This document shows positions 37,430 through 47,397 of a DNA stretch of 64,000 nucleotides, piece after piece. A program made the translations under genes and the position numbers. The notes under the pieces were generated by a model. The model was not told the origin of the DNA and made no database searches. It worked only from the letters and a program-made list of their open reading frames with translations. Numbering within the stretch: position 1 is the first letter of the stretch; every line of letters begins with the position of its first letter. Source of the DNA: Caldithrix abyssi DSM 13497 (GTDB taxonomy: Bacteria; Calditrichota; Calditrichia; Calditrichales; Calditrichaceae); the NCBI RefSeq assembly GCF_001886815.1, contig NZ_CP018099.1, forward strand, positions 434,001 to 498,000, in the 5' to 3' direction.

Positions 37430-37864
37430 TTATTCCCCTTTCTGCAAACAATCGGAACAAATGACGTTAAAATGAACGCTGTACGCCACCAGTTTATTGG
37501 ATTGCAGAATATCCGCCGGAATATCGAGCTGGTTTAAATTCTCGTCAAAAACATCCATCACCTTTTTGCACTTGATGCACACCAGATGATGATGTGGTTC
37601 TGTCACCGAATCATAGCGAACCGTGTTGTGAATGGGCGTAACAACGGCCAGCACGCCTATCTTCTCAAAGGTTTCCAGAGTTTTGTAAACCGTGGCAAAT
37701 GAGATGGTCGGAAATTCTTCCTTAACTCTTTTGTACACCTTTTCCGGACTGGGGTGCGTGTGATCGTCCATAATCTGCTTAAAAATAGCCAGCCGCTGCG
37801 GCGTAACGCTCAGATTGGATTCCCGGCACTTTTTTATAAATTCGTCTATTTTAGATTTATTCAT
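37430..37864 (-). CDS. perR: PerR/Fur-family peroxide-responsive repressor
   Basis: 144 aa, typical Fur-family length. The N-terminal winged helix (about 1-80) contains SVTPQRLAIFKQIMDDHTHPS and ISFATVYKTLETFEKIG. The dimerisation half has the metal motif HHHLVCIKCKKVMD and a second CxxC in CSDCLQKGE, giving the structural zinc site. Placement directly upstream of katG, with operator-like palindromes on both sides, supports PerR rather than Fur. AAGGAA precedes the ATG by 6 bases. Probably autoregulated. Confidence 0.88.
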   Translation of the reverse strand: MNKSKIDEFIKKCRESNLSVTPQRLAIFKQIMDDHTHPSPEKVYKRVKEEFPTISFATVYKTLETFEKIGVLAVVTPIHNTVRYDSVTEPHHHLVCIKCKKVMDVFDENLNQLDIPADILQSNKLVAYSVHFNVICSDCLQKGE

Positions 37865-37882
37865 TGTTTCCTTGTTTTTATT

Positions 37883-37906
37883 TAATAATTGTTATTAGAT
37901 AATAAC
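37883..37906. promoter_or_regulatory. Overlapping Fur/PerR-type palindromes upstream of the regulator
   Basis: Two overlapping palindromes: TAATAATTGTTATTA (37883-37897, 6-3-6) and GTTATTAGATAATAAC (37891-37906, perfect 7-2-7). They lie 19-42 bases before the regulator's start codon, fitting autoregulation. Confidence 0.65.
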
Positions 37907-37919
37907 AAATAAACATAGT

Positions 37920-38710
37920 CAATGCAAATTTATTTGGCCTCCATTCCAAAAAAACACGGAAGAGCCATACCTAACGCCAATCTTTAAAAGATCAAAACGT
38001 TTAATTTTAACGAATTTCAGGGTCTTCAAAATTCCCAAACGTTTCACTAAAGGCAGCAAAACCGCCATCAAAATCAACCACAGAGAGCACAAGGAAAGAA
38101 CCCGTGGCGCAAAGATAGTTTCAATTACCCTCACCCCCTATCCCAGAATAAAAGTCTGAGAGGGCAGGCGGGACAAAGACAGTCAAGGGGGGAGCGCATT
38201 GAACGACAAAAGGCTGCCTACCATGTCATCTCGGCGAGCCCGATCCGTAGTCACTCTCCTGTCATTTCGACGAGCCCGTCCCACGGGCGAGGAGAAATCT
38301 TTTCAAAACGTGGCGAGGGAAAACAGTAAGGGCGAAAGATTTTCCTGAAAATTTCGCTTTGGCGCGCAGTAATCTTTGTAAAAATGAAACAAATATTAAT
38401 TGAGAAAAAGCAGCTGAAAATCCTTGCCCCCCCACAAAAACGCCTAAACATCCAAGGCAGCACAGCCGCAACCAAAAACATTTCCGCAGGAATTTAAGCA
38501 ACCACGGAGATCACAGAGAATCACAAAGGGCACAAAGAATGTTAAAAATTAAGAATAGTTACAATTGTCTCACTCCCTCTCCCAGAATAAAAGTCTGGGT
38601 GAGGGGAACGCTGAACGTGGACAGTTGCCATTCAACCATTCAACTAATTAACCATTCAACCATTCCCTCCATGGCGTCCAGATGCTACGAAGGAAGTACT
38701 CTAAAAAGCA
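37920..38710. other. Intergenic repeat and hairpin region
   Basis: No convincing gene in 790 bases. It contains the hairpin family CCCAGAATAAAAGTCTGGG (about 38580-38598, with a related copy near 38143), the complement of the hairpin inside the 210-bp duplication. It also has a hairpin around GAGCCCGTCCCACGGGCGAG (38271-38290), a diverged inverted relative of the dispersed repeat (about 38323-38500), and the TGGTTGAA run in inverted form (38630-38665). A 71-codon minus-strand frame at 37919-38134 has no ribosome-binding site and is rejected. Confidence 0.7.
38323..38500 (-). repeat. Dispersed repeat, inverted and rearranged copy
   Basis: AGTAAGGGCGAAAGATTTTC at about 38329 and GAAAATCCTTGCCCC at about 38417 form the MITE-like ends. 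GCCGCAACCAAAAACATTT then CCGCAGGAATTTAAG at 38467-38498 is the reverse complement of the block beside the MITE in the other copies. The order of the two parts differs, so this copy is mosaic. Confidence 0.55.
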
Positions 38711-39148
38711 TTACATTTCATATTTTTTAAATAGAATCAGGCTGAAAACGAAAATAATAATGATTACGCCCAGCACGCCCATTTCAATCATGTGGTGGTT
38801 GAATTTCTCCGGCAGGTAGGCGCCTTCAACGCTTATGATTAAGATACGTCGGATGGACGCGATCAGGCCGATGATAAAGAAAGGGGCCGGACTGAGCTTA
38901 TGAGATTGGATCGAAACCTTTACGGTATATAAAATTTCCACAACCATAATAATTAGCAGGACACGATCGATCAATTTAAGAACGCCACGGATGAAGTTTG
39001 AAGTTTCTACCGTTTTGCCAATGACCAGTACGGAATTATAAACCAGCAAGCCGATGGTGATAACCAGTAAAATCGAAACGATTAAATAGATAAAATATTC
39101 AAAGGCAACATAGCTTTTGGTAATAAAGTCGCGTTTGTGCTCAATCAT
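38711..39148 (-). CDS. PsiE-like small membrane protein
   Basis: About 145 aa with four hydrophobic helices. The phrase FEYFIYLIVSILLVITIGLLV and the helix pattern match the phosphate-starvation-inducible PsiE family; function within the family is poorly known. I choose the ATG at 39148 (MIEHKRDF...), preceded by AGGGGG, over an in-frame start 18 bases upstream at 39166. It is a single-gene unit between repeat-rich DNA and the MFS gene. Confidence 0.8.
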   Translation of the reverse strand: MIEHKRDFITKSYVAFEYFIYLIVSILLVITIGLLVYNSVLVIGKTVETSNFIRGVLKLIDRVLLIIMVVEILYTVKVSIQSHKLSPAPFFIIGLIASIRRILIISVEGAYLPEKFNHHMIEMGVLGVIIIIFVFSLILFKKYEM

Positions 39149-39360
39149 AAAAAATCCCCCTGGCAAATATTTTGCAAGAACCTTTGATTTATTCCATCAC
39201 CAGGCGCAGGAAAAAGGTAAAAAGTAGCTGCAACAACATGTAGACGAATAATTCGCTATCCAGAGATCCCGTCAAATACGGTACATTTTCATTATTTCGG
39301 CAATACTATTTTTCTCAAAGGCTTCCTTAAAATTAAATGGTTTTTGAAAAAAATCAACCT

Positions 39361-40581
39361 TTAATCGACCGGACAGGTCAATTTTTTGATAAAAAAAAGA
39401 GCGGAAAGGGAAATTAAGCCAAAAGCAAACAAAATAAAGGCCGGCGATATCAGGTAAAACAGTAGGCCGGTTAATAAGGGAAATAGCGAAGAGATCAGGT
39501 TGGTGGCGCCAAACACGCCAGTAAAAAGCACGCGGTTTTCGTTGGTCGAAATTTCCAGCAGTCCGCCTTCGATGGCTATTTTGAAAGCGCTAATGCCGCT
39601 TCCCACCAGAAAGAAAAAGAAGTACAGGGGCAAAACCATGTTTAATTGCAAAATAAAGTAAGCCATTGGCGGCATGGAGCCTATCAGCAGAGCTGTCATT
39701 TTAAGCAGACCTTTAAAGCCTTTTGTTTTAACAATTTTTTTCCAGACCCAGTTGGAGACAATCATGCCTGCATATTGAAAAATCAGCAAATTGCCGATCA
39801 GGGAGCCGGAGAATTCAAACTTCCCTTTGAGCGAGCCGGTAATAAAGGGGATAAGAATCATCGATGCGGAAAGGAGATTGGCCGTTATAATTAAATAAGT
39901 CAGGTTTTTATTGTTCCTTAAAATTTGCGGAATTCTTTTTAAAAAATTCAATATGGAAGTTCTATTTTTTTTGATTTTTACCGTTTTTTCGTTTAAAACC
40001 CAAAAGCCCGCCGAGGCCACTAGCAACATGCCGCTGGCCATAAAGAATAATTGCATGTAATTGCTGGGGTATGGTTTTTGGCGCAAGATGAAGGTTACGG
40101 CCGTAGCCGAAAGCGCCAGGCCAATGGCGCTTAGCACCTGTTTGGAAACAATCAAATGTTTTCTTTCATCCCCTTCAAAACTCAGTCCCAGAAGATGTGT
40201 GTACGAAAGACCGGCAAAAGCGCCGCTAAAGGTAAAAAACAGCATCCACAAATAGACGTTGATCATAAAAAGCGTAAAGGACGGATTGTGCAAAAACCAG
40301 TAAATCGTAAAGCCAATGCCGGCCAGAGCAACGATTCGCAAATTGATGCCTAAAAGAAGAAAAGGTTTTTTTTGGGGGCGCGTTTCGATAAACGGCGTAA
40401 ACAGCAATTGTGAGGCAAGGGGTACGCCAATGGAAATAAAAGTTAAAACGCCAATATGCCACATGCCGCCGCCCGCTTTAACGATGAGCGCCGGCAGCAC
40501 GGTGTTGTAATCGGTAAAAGCCGAAGTAAAGGCAAACCACAGGGCGTGCCATAAAAAGCCGTAAAAATTTCGTTTATTCAT
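39361..40581 (-). CDS. MFS transporter
   Basis: About 406 aa with 12 predicted helices typical of the major facilitator fold. It opens MNKRNFYGFLWHALWFAFTS, and the loop between helices 2 and 3 is basic (FIETRPQKKPF). No substrate-specific motif is recognised. The ATG at 40581 has a purine-rich AAGGTTG upstream; an in-frame ATG at 40632 would add 17 mostly polar residues and has no better ribosome-binding site. Substrate unknown. Confidence 0.85.
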   Translation of the reverse strand: MNKRNFYGFLWHALWFAFTSAFTDYNTVLPALIVKAGGGMWHIGVLTFISIGVPLASQLLFTPFIETRPQKKPFLLLGINLRIVALAGIGFTIYWFLHNPSFTLFMINVYLWMLFFTFSGAFAGLSYTHLLGLSFEGDERKHLIVSKQVLSAIGLALSATAVTFILRQKPYPSNYMQLFFMASGMLLVASAGFWVLNEKTVKIKKNRTSILNFLKRIPQILRNNKNLTYLIITANLLSASMILIPFITGSLKGKFEFSGSLIGNLLIFQYAGMIVSNWVWKKIVKTKGFKGLLKMTALLIGSMPPMAYFILQLNMVLPLYFFFFLVGSGISAFKIAIEGGLLEISTNENRVLFTGVFGATNLISSLFPLLTGLLFYLISPAFILFAFGLISLSALFFIKKLTCPVD

Positions 40582-40770
40582 TTTCAATATCAACCTTAAA
40601 AAACAATTTGTGTTTGGATGAAATACGGCCATTTAAGTTACAAAGTCAACCTGAAAAAATAATTAAAAACCTTAAACTTACCGTTTGCGTCAATATTTGC
40701 TTTTACCGTTAAAAAAAAGTAAATTAATTAGCTTTAAATCAATTTTAGTGCAATAGGAGGTTTTAAACGA

Positions 40771-42036
40771 ATGGTTAAAACGGAAATAAAAAAAATATCC
40801 AGTTCCAAACGGGAATTGACCATAACTTTACCAAAAGAAAAAGTAGATGAAATTCGGGACGAACAGGCGTTACGTTTGCGTAAAGAAATTCAGGTGCCTG
40901 GTTTTCGTAAAGGTAAGGCCCCTCTGGGTATGGTGAAGCGGCGTTATCAAAGCTTAATTGAAGCTTACGCTCTGGAGAATGCCGTTGAACAAAGCCTGGG
41001 CATGGCTGCTGAAAAGGAGAACATTGATATTCTGGGCACGCCGGAAGCCAAGGAAGTTAACTTTGACGACGAAGGCAACCTGGTGATGCAGATCGAGATT
41101 GAAACGTTTCCGGAAATCGAGCTGAAAAAGTATAAAGGTATTGAATTAACGCGCGATAAATACGTAGTAACCGACAAGCTGGTTGAAGACAATATTAATC
41201 AGCTGTTAAAAGAGCGCGCCGAAATTTCGCCTGCGGAAGGGCCGGTTGCCGAAGGTAATCTGGTAAAAGTAGATATGCAGGAGCTGGATGAGAGCGGCGT
41301 GCCGGTGGTTGGCCGCAAGTACAGCGATGTGGAGTTTAAAGTTGGCGAAGGACGGTTTGATAAGGACATCGAACTCCAGTTGGTCGGCGTAAAGAAAGGC
41401 GAAACCAAACGCGTGGAAAAGGTCTATCCGGAAGATTTCCCGCAGAAGGAATTTGCCGGCAAAAAGGAGTTGTACGATATTACGGTTAAAGAGATTTTTG
41501 ATGAAAAGATTCCTGAGTTAAACGACGAGTTTGTGCAGGAATTAGGCGACGAGACATTGAGCACCGTTGAGGACTTAAAAAAACGCATCCGTGAAAATCT
41601 TGAGCTGCAGTACAAAAAGGAATCGGAAAATCGCCTGGAAGATGAATTAATTCAGACCTTATTAGCAGAAAACGATTTCGATGTGCCGGCGGCCATGGTC
41701 AATAATTATCTGGACAGTTTGGTGCGTTCTGCCAGGCAGCAGTATCCGCAAGCCAGCGAAGAAGATTTACGTAACGCCTACCAGGCCAATGCAGAAACCA
41801 TGGTTAAGTGGTATTATCTTCTGCAAAAAATAGGTGAAGCAGAAAATATCGAAATAACCGACGAAGATGTACGCAAGATGCTTGAAGAAAAGATCGACAA
41901 TGAAGAAGAGATCAAAAAAATTATGGGATTACCGCATCAGGTGGCGCGTCTTAAAGAAGACCTGTTTTTCGAAAAAGTCCGGAACTTTTTATTGGAAAAC
42001 GCAAAAATTACAGAAAATGAGATTGTACTCGATTAA
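40771..42036 (+). CDS. tig: Trigger factor
   Basis: 421-aa ribosome-associated chaperone and prolyl isomerase. The ribosome-docking signature GFRKGKAPLGMVKRRY (about residues 46-61) is intact. The FKBP-like domain follows (about 155-245) and the helical C-terminal domain ends the protein. TAGGAGG lies 12 bases before ATG. It heads the classic protein-quality run tig-clpP-clpX-lon; clpP starts 34 bases after its stop. Confidence 0.95.
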   Translation: MVKTEIKKISSSKRELTITLPKEKVDEIRDEQALRLRKEIQVPGFRKGKAPLGMVKRRYQSLIEAYALENAVEQSLGMAAEKENIDILGTPEAKEVNFDDEGNLVMQIEIETFPEIELKKYKGIELTRDKYVVTDKLVEDNINQLLKERAEISPAEGPVAEGNLVKVDMQELDESGVPVVGRKYSDVEFKVGEGRFDKDIELQLVGVKKGETKRVEKVYPEDFPQKEFAGKKELYDITVKEIFDEKIPELNDEFVQELGDETLSTVEDLKKRIRENLELQYKKESENRLEDELIQTLLAENDFDVPAAMVNNYLDSLVRSARQQYPQASEEDLRNAYQANAETMVKWYYLLQKIGEAENIEITDEDVRKMLEEKIDNEEEIKKIMGLPHQVARLKEDLFFEKVRNFLLENAKITENEIVLD

Positions 42037-42070
42037 TAGAACAATGCTAAACTAAGAAAGGAGCGGGCGC

Positions 42071-42691
42071 ATGCCTTTAGTTCCCATTGTAATAGAACAA
42101 ACCGGTCGTTCCGAACGCGCTTATGATATTTATTCCCGATTGCTAAAAGAGCGCATTGTGTTTTTAGGAACGCCGATAGACGACAACGTGGCCAGTTTGA
42201 TTATTTCGCAATTACTGTTTTTGGAAGCCGAAGACCCCACTAAGGATATTTACCTGTACATTAATTCGCCGGGCGGCATTGTTTCTTCCGGGCTGGCGAT
42301 TTACGACACCATGCGTTACATCAAGCCGGACGTGGTTACCACCTGCATGGGGCAGGCGGCCAGTATGGGGGCCGTTTTATTGGCCGCCGGCGCCAAAGGC
42401 AAACGCTATGCTCTGCCCCACGCCCGAATTATGATCCACCAACCCCTGGGCGGCGCCGAAGGACAGGCTTCAGACATTGCCATTGCCGCCAACGAAATTT
42501 TACGCATCAAAAAAGTATTGAATCAGATTCTGGCCGACGCCACCGGCAAGCCTCTTGAAAAGATTGAGCAGGATACGGATCGAAACTTCTTTATGTCCGC
42601 AGAAGAAGCGCTGGAATACGGTTTAATCGATAAAGTCCTGAGCTATCGTAAAGAAGAAAAAGATGATGGAGCAAAGGGGAAAAATAAATGA
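42071..42691 (+). CDS. clpP: ATP-dependent Clp protease proteolytic subunit
   Basis: 206 aa. Serine protease with Ser in [14 protein letters not shown], His in [11 protein letters not shown] and Asp in [14 protein letters not shown]. The N-terminal [20 protein letters not shown] region matches the propeptide/axial loop. Assembles into tetradecamers and works with ClpX. AAAGGAG lies 7 bases before ATG. Its stop overlaps the clpX start by 4 bases. Confidence 0.97.
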   Translation: MPLVPIVIEQTGRSERAYDIYSRLLKERIVFLGTPIDDNVASLIISQLLFLEAEDPTKDIYLYINSPGGIVSSGLAIYDTMRYIKPDVVTTCMGQAASMGAVLLAAGAKGKRYALPHARIMIHQPLGGAEGQASDIAIAANEILRIKKVLNQILADATGKPLEKIEQDTDRNFFMSAEEALEYGLIDKVLSYRKEEKDDGAKGKNK

Positions 42692-43932
42692 GCAAGTCTT
42701 TTAGAGGGCCGATTTTTCGATGTTCTTTTTGCGGAAGGGCCGCCGAAGAGGTGGAAAGCCTTATCTCCGGTCCCGATGTGCATATTTGTAATTACTGTGT
42801 TCAAAGCGCCAATGAGATCATAGCGCGGCACAAAAAGCAGGCGGTAATCAGCAAAAAGCAGAAATTGATCCCGCCCAACAAAATCAAGGAACTGCTCGAC
42901 CAGTATGTAATCGGCCAGGAGAGAGCCAAGCAAATTCTTTCGGTGGCGGTGTACAACCACTACAAGCGAATCAATAATATGACTCAGGCGGATGACGTTG
43001 AAATCGAAAAGAGCAATATTTTGTTGATTGGCCCGACCGGTACCGGCAAAACCCTTTTGGCCCAGACGCTGGCCAAAATTTTACAGGTGCCCTTTGCCAT
43101 AGCCGACGCTACGGTATTAACCGAAGCAGGGTATGTGGGCGAAGATGTGGAAAATATTCTCGTTCGGCTTTATCAGGCCGCTAATTTTAACGTGCAGCAA
43201 ACGGAGCGCGGCATCATTTACATCGACGAAATCGATAAGATAGCCCGTAAAGACGGCAATCCATCCATTACGCGCGATGTTTCCGGAGAGGGCGTTCAAC
43301 AGGCTTTGCTTAAGATTCTGGAAGGAACGATTTCTAACATTCCGCCCAAGGGCGGCCGCAAGCATCCTGAGCAAAATCTGGTGGCCATTAACACCAAAAA
43401 CATCCTTTTTATCGTTGGCGGCGCTTTTGAAGGTCTGGACGATATCATTCTGCGCCGTATCGGCGAAAAAAATATCGGTTTTGAAAAAACGCTTAGCAAC
43501 ACGCACTCTTTAAGTAAAAGCGAACTTTATGCCATGGTGGAGCCTGAGGACCTGCTGAAATATGGCTTGATCCCCGAGCTAATAGGCCGGTTGCCGGTGA
43601 TTGGCACTTTAAATGAAATCGACGAAAACGCTTTGTACACCATTTTGACCAGGCCGAAAAATGCGCTGGTTAAACAATACAAACAACTGATGAAAATGGA
43701 AGGCGTACAGCTGGAGTTTGAAGAGGGAGCGTTAAGAGCCATTGTGGCCAAAGCCCTTAAGCGCAAAACCGGCGCCCGTTCTTTGCGGTCGATTATGGAA
43801 GACGTGATGCTGGATGTTATGTTTAAAGTCCCGTCTATGGAAGGCCTGAAGTCGGTTACCATTACCGAAGAGGTGGTGACCAAGAAAAAAGAACCGATTT
43901 ATGAGTTCAAAAAAACTAAAAAAAGCGCTTAA
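42688..43932 (+). CDS. clpX: ATP-dependent Clp protease ATP-binding subunit ClpX
   Basis: 414 aa. An N-terminal zinc-binding domain (RCSFCGRA ... HICNYCVQ, a CxxC pair) precedes an AAA+ module with Walker [13 protein letters not shown], Walker [12 protein letters not shown] and sensor motifs; the GYVGEDVE pore-loop region is present. It unfolds tagged substrates for ClpP. ATGA overlap with clpP shows translational coupling. An intrinsic terminator follows, so lon is probably transcribed separately. Confidence 0.97.
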   Translation: MSKSFRGPIFRCSFCGRAAEEVESLISGPDVHICNYCVQSANEIIARHKKQAVISKKQKLIPPNKIKELLDQYVIGQERAKQILSVAVYNHYKRINNMTQADDVEIEKSNILLIGPTGTGKTLLAQTLAKILQVPFAIADATVLTEAGYVGEDVENILVRLYQAANFNVQQTERGIIYIDEIDKIARKDGNPSITRDVSGEGVQQALLKILEGTISNIPPKGGRKHPEQNLVAINTKNILFIVGGAFEGLDDIILRRIGEKNIGFEKTLSNTHSLSKSELYAMVEPEDLLKYGLIPELIGRLPVIGTLNEIDENALYTILTRPKNALVKQYKQLMKMEGVQLEFEEGALRAIVAKALKRKTGARSLRSIMEDVMLDVMFKVPSMEGLKSVTITEEVVTKKKEPIYEFKKTKKSA

Positions 43933-43954
43933 AAACCCTTAATCTTTGTTTACG

Positions 43955-43979
43955 GCGGAGCCTTGCTCCGCTTTTTTTG
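43955..43979 (+). terminator. Intrinsic terminator after clpX
   Basis: Stem GCGGAG/CTCCGC, loop CCTTG, followed by seven Ts. Confidence 0.9.
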
Positions 43980-44157
43980 CTTTTAACTGTTTGCAAGAAA
44001 AGTTAAACATTGCTCAGCGACTGAATGCGGAACGCTTGTTCATCAAAGGAGGAAAAGAATACGTGCGCCCAATTCAGGATATTTGATCAATGGCCCTCAG
44101 GAACTATGGCTTTATTAAAGAGTTATATTTAAATTTAAAAAAAGAAGGCGCTGAAAA

Positions 44158-46503
44158 ATGATGAAATCCGTTGAGATTATTGAATTAGATCTTTCCAAAC
44201 AGTATTCAATCACCGTATTGCCATTAAAAGACCTGGTCTTTTTCCCGCACATGGTTGTGCCGCTTATTGTAGGCAGGCAACAATCCATCGAAGCGGTAGA
44301 ATCGGCTATGAAAAAAAACCGACTGGTCTTTTTAGTGGCGCAAAGAAATCCGGAGCAAGAAGTGGTAACCGGACGCGACCTGCACCGTTTTGGCGTTTTG
44401 GGACGCATTTTGCAGGTGGTTGAACTGCCCAATAACCTGTTAAAAGTACTGGTCGAAGGCCTGGTACGCGCTTCGGTGTATAGCTATCGCAAACAGAAGA
44501 ATATCATTTACGTTACGCTGAAGATCCCCCAACACGAGGTTAATTACAACGATCAGATCGAGGCCTGGCGCCGCGAATTGATTTCGTTGTTTAAAACCTA
44601 TGTGCGCTTAAACGAGGACCTGCCTGAGGAGCTTATTTTTTCCGTTAATCAGATGGAAGATATCGAAAAGGTGACGGATTTTATCGCCAGCTATCTGGAT
44701 ATTAAACTGGCTGAAAAACAATTTATTCTGGAACAATATGAACTTGAATCGCGATTGCCGTATATGCTGCACATTCTAAATCGCGAGAACAATATTCTGG
44801 ATTTAAAATCGGAACTGGACACAAAAGTGCGCGATCAGATGATGAAGACGCAACGCAACTACTATTTGCAAGAGCAGTTGCGTGTCATTCGCGAAGAGTT
44901 AGGCGAAGAGGGCGAAGAAGGCAGCGACGTGGCCATTTTGCGCAAACGATTTCGACAAAAAGTCCTGCCGCAAGAAGCGCACCAAAAGGTTGAGGAAGAA
45001 CTGACGCGGCTGGCCAAAATTCCGCCCCTTTCACCGGAATATAATGTGATTCGCACCTTTTTAGAATGGATTTTAAACCTGCCATGGCAGGAACAAACCC
45101 ATGATGAAACGAGCCTGGAAAAGGCGCAAAAAATTTTAGATGAGGATCATTACGGGCTGGAAAAGGCCAAAAAACGCATTTTAGAGCACATTGCCGTTTT
45201 GCAGCGCGTTAAACAGATAAAAGGCCCCATTTTGTGCCTGGCTGGCCCGCCGGGGGTGGGCAAAACTTCGCTGGGCCGTTCCATTGCCCGCGCTCTGGGG
45301 CGTAAATTTGTGCGTATTTCGCTGGGCGGTATTCACGACGAAGCCGAAATACGCGGGCATCGACGCACCTACATCGGCTCCATGCCCGGCAAAATTATTC
45401 AGGGAATGAAAAAGGCGGGAACGGTGAATCCGGTTTTTTTGCTGGATGAAGTGGATAAAATCAACAGCGATTACCGCGGAGACCCGGCATCGGCGCTGCT
45501 GGAAGTGCTGGACCCCGAACAAAACCACTCTTTTATTGACCATTATCTGGAAGTGGAATACGATCTTTCTAAAGTGTTTTTTGTGGTTACGGCCAACAAT
45601 CCGGACGCCATTCCCGAACCGCTGCTCGACCGCATGGAGGTGATTGAACTGCCCGGCTACCTGGATTATGAAAAGCTGGCTATTGCTCGCCAATATTTGA
45701 TTCCCAAGCAGCTGGAGCTGAATGGCTTAAAAGCGGAAGATCTGGAAATTACCGACGACGCCCTGAACGAAATCATTATCAATTACACCTTAGAGGCCGG
45801 GGTGCGCAATCTGGAACGGGAGATCAGTAAAATTTGCCGCCAGGCCGTGATTCAGCTCTCTAAAGTTAAGGAGCCTAAAAAGTTAGTCGTCAGCAAAAAG
45901 AATTTAAGCCGCTATCTTGGCGAACCCAAGTACGCCATTTCTAAATTAAAAGGTCAAAAAGAAATTGGCGTGGCCACCGGCCTGGCCTGGACGCCTTTTG
46001 GCGGCGACCTGCTGCGCGTGGAGGTTAACTTAATTCCCGGTAAGGACAAATTAACATTGACAGGTAAGCTGGGCGAGGTGATGCAGGAATCGGCCATGAT
46101 CGCCGTGGATTACATCCGTTCGCGTTTTCGCAAATTTAAAATCGACCAGAATTTTACCAACAAGTACGAAGTGCACATTCACTTGCCGGAAGGCGCGGTG
46201 CCCAAAGAGGGACCCTCGGCCGGGGTTACGTTGACCAGCGGCTTGATTTCGGCCTTAAAAAAACAGCCTTTGCCGGCCGACCTGGCCATGACGGGCGAAA
46301 TTACCTTACGAGGCAAAATCCTTTCCGTTGGCGGTTTGCAGGAAAAACTGATGGCCGCCCGGCGCCACGGCATCAAGCGCATCATTCTGCCCGCTGAAAA
46401 CAAACCCGACGTGCGCGAAATGAGCAAAGAACTGCTGGAAGGCCTGGAACTGATCTTTGTTAAGGATTACGAGCAGATTTACGATTTGTTGTTTAAAAAA
46501 TAA
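44158..46503 (+). CDS. lon: Lon ATP-dependent protease
   Basis: 781 aa. N-terminal substrate domain (about 15-210), AAA+ ATPase with Walker A GPPGVGKTSLGRS and FLLDEVDKI, then the Ser-Lys dyad protease: Ser in GPSAGVTLTSG and Lys in RGKILSVGGLQEK. The protein ends YDLLFKK. Degrades misfolded and regulatory proteins in the cytoplasm. The 3' end of this gene is repeated in diverged form at 62124-62255, on the far side of the AT-rich island that follows. A sigma-70-like promoter begins 10 bases after the stop. Confidence 0.97.
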   Translation: MMKSVEIIELDLSKQYSITVLPLKDLVFFPHMVVPLIVGRQQSIEAVESAMKKNRLVFLVAQRNPEQEVVTGRDLHRFGVLGRILQVVELPNNLLKVLVEGLVRASVYSYRKQKNIIYVTLKIPQHEVNYNDQIEAWRRELISLFKTYVRLNEDLPEELIFSVNQMEDIEKVTDFIASYLDIKLAEKQFILEQYELESRLPYMLHILNRENNILDLKSELDTKVRDQMMKTQRNYYLQEQLRVIREELGEEGEEGSDVAILRKRFRQKVLPQEAHQKVEEELTRLAKIPPLSPEYNVIRTFLEWILNLPWQEQTHDETSLEKAQKILDEDHYGLEKAKKRILEHIAVLQRVKQIKGPILCLAGPPGVGKTSLGRSIARALGRKFVRISLGGIHDEAEIRGHRRTYIGSMPGKIIQGMKKAGTVNPVFLLDEVDKINSDYRGDPASALLEVLDPEQNHSFIDHYLEVEYDLSKVFFVVTANNPDAIPEPLLDRMEVIELPGYLDYEKLAIARQYLIPKQLELNGLKAEDLEITDDALNEIIINYTLEAGVRNLEREISKICRQAVIQLSKVKEPKKLVVSKKNLSRYLGEPKYAISKLKGQKEIGVATGLAWTPFGGDLLRVEVNLIPGKDKLTLTGKLGEVMQESAMIAVDYIRSRFRKFKIDQNFTNKYEVHIHLPEGAVPKEGPSAGVTLTSGLISALKKQPLPADLAMTGEITLRGKILSVGGLQEKLMAARRHGIKRIILPAENKPDVREMSKELLEGLELIFVKDYEQIYDLLFKK

Positions 46504-46962
46504 AAATTTTATTTGACACAAAAAAAGGAATATTTTATATTCTAACTGAATTATTTAATCATATCACAAAAATTTTTAAAAAAAAAGTTTTAATCCATCA
46601 GGAAGAATTAAAAAGTAGTTCCAGGGACGGCTAAACATAAAACCTTAGCAAAAAAGGTTGCTGATGGTTTATTGTTTTTACAAAATTCTTAATAGAAACT
46701 TTGTAATTTTTTTGACTGAATCAATTAGCGCTAAAGCCAATCAGCTTTATTTAAAAAGAATAAATTTTAATCTTTTATCTTTTTTATTTAATCATAAATT
46801 CCCCCCCCCCCCCCGCAATTTTGCCTGAAATATTGCCTTTTTCAAATAAAAGAATTTAAATGTTGTTTTGGTTATGATTATTGGAAACTCGCTTTTACAT
46901 AGTTTCGGTAAAAATTTTAAGCGGATTTAATTTTGTTGTTTGAGAAAAACTAAAATTGAAAA
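46504..46962. other. A+T-rich leader region between lon and the first MauE-like gene
   Basis: No gene. It holds a promoter-like pair (46513-46541), a possible folded RNA segment (46595-46667: CCATCAG pairing with CTGATGG around a hairpin AACCTT/AAGGTT), an uninterrupted tract of 14 C (46801-46814), and a 110-base block (about 46855-46962) repeated upstream of the second MauE gene. The long untranslated stretch suggests leader regulation but proves none. Confidence 0.6.
46513..46541 (+). promoter_or_regulatory. Sigma-70-like promoter at island start
   Basis: TTGACA (46513-46518), 17-base spacer, TATATT (46536-46541). Transcription would start near 46548 and read the island on the plus strand. 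Confidence 0.6.
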
Positions 46963-47397
46963 ATGAGAAATTTATTAAACAATTGGCGTTTTCAATTAAT
47001 TTTAAGAATTGTTCTTGGTTTATTTCTTTCGATTTCCGGTGTGGCCAAGATTATGGATTTAGCGGCCTTTGGCAAAGCGGTTAATGGTTTTGGGCTGTTA
47101 CCTTCCACCTGGGTGGTGCTGGTTACTGTTATTATTCCTTATCTGGAATTGATTTTAGGCTTAATGCTGCTATTAAATTTTTATGCCAAACCGGCTTATG
47201 TAACGGCTTTAACCATGCTCATTATTTTTACGGCGCTTTCGGCTTACAAATATTTTAGCGGCGATATTTCGGACTGCGGTTGTTTTGGCAAACTATTGCA
47301 ATGCAAAACGGATGAAAAGCTATTAATTGAAAACGCATTATTAATGGTTTTATTTGCCTTAGGTTTTTTTAAGATGAAAGGGACAAAAAATGAGTAA
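46963..47397 (+). CDS. MauE/DoxX-like redox membrane protein, copy 1
   Basis: 144 aa, four hydrophobic helices. The motif SDCGCFG (C105 and C107) after helix 3 fits the MauE/DoxX redox-associated family. MauE is needed in methylotrophs for disulfide-rich methylamine dehydrogenase small subunit, so a role in making disulfides in exported proteins is inferred. The adjacent small cysteine-rich peptide gene overlaps its end by 8 bases, which supports that. No strong ribosome-binding site. Nearly identical to the copy at 49442; the only non-conservative change near the motif is C113 to Arg. Confidence 0.85.
   Translation: MRNLLNNWRFQLILRIVLGLFLSISGVAKIMDLAAFGKAVNGFGLLPSTWVVLVTVIIPYLELILGLMLLLNFYAKPAYVTALTMLIIFTALSAYKYFSGDISDCGCFGKLLQCKTDEKLLIENALLMVLFALGFFKMKGTKNE

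Noticed and set aside
37919-38134. 71-codon minus-strand gene after perR
   Set aside because: No ribosome-binding site; it lies in the regulator promoter region and in repeat-rich sequence.
46595-46667. Known riboswitch (c-di-GMP or fluoride type)
   Set aside because: GCTGATGG and GGGACG resemble pieces of those classes, but the other conserved blocks are absent.
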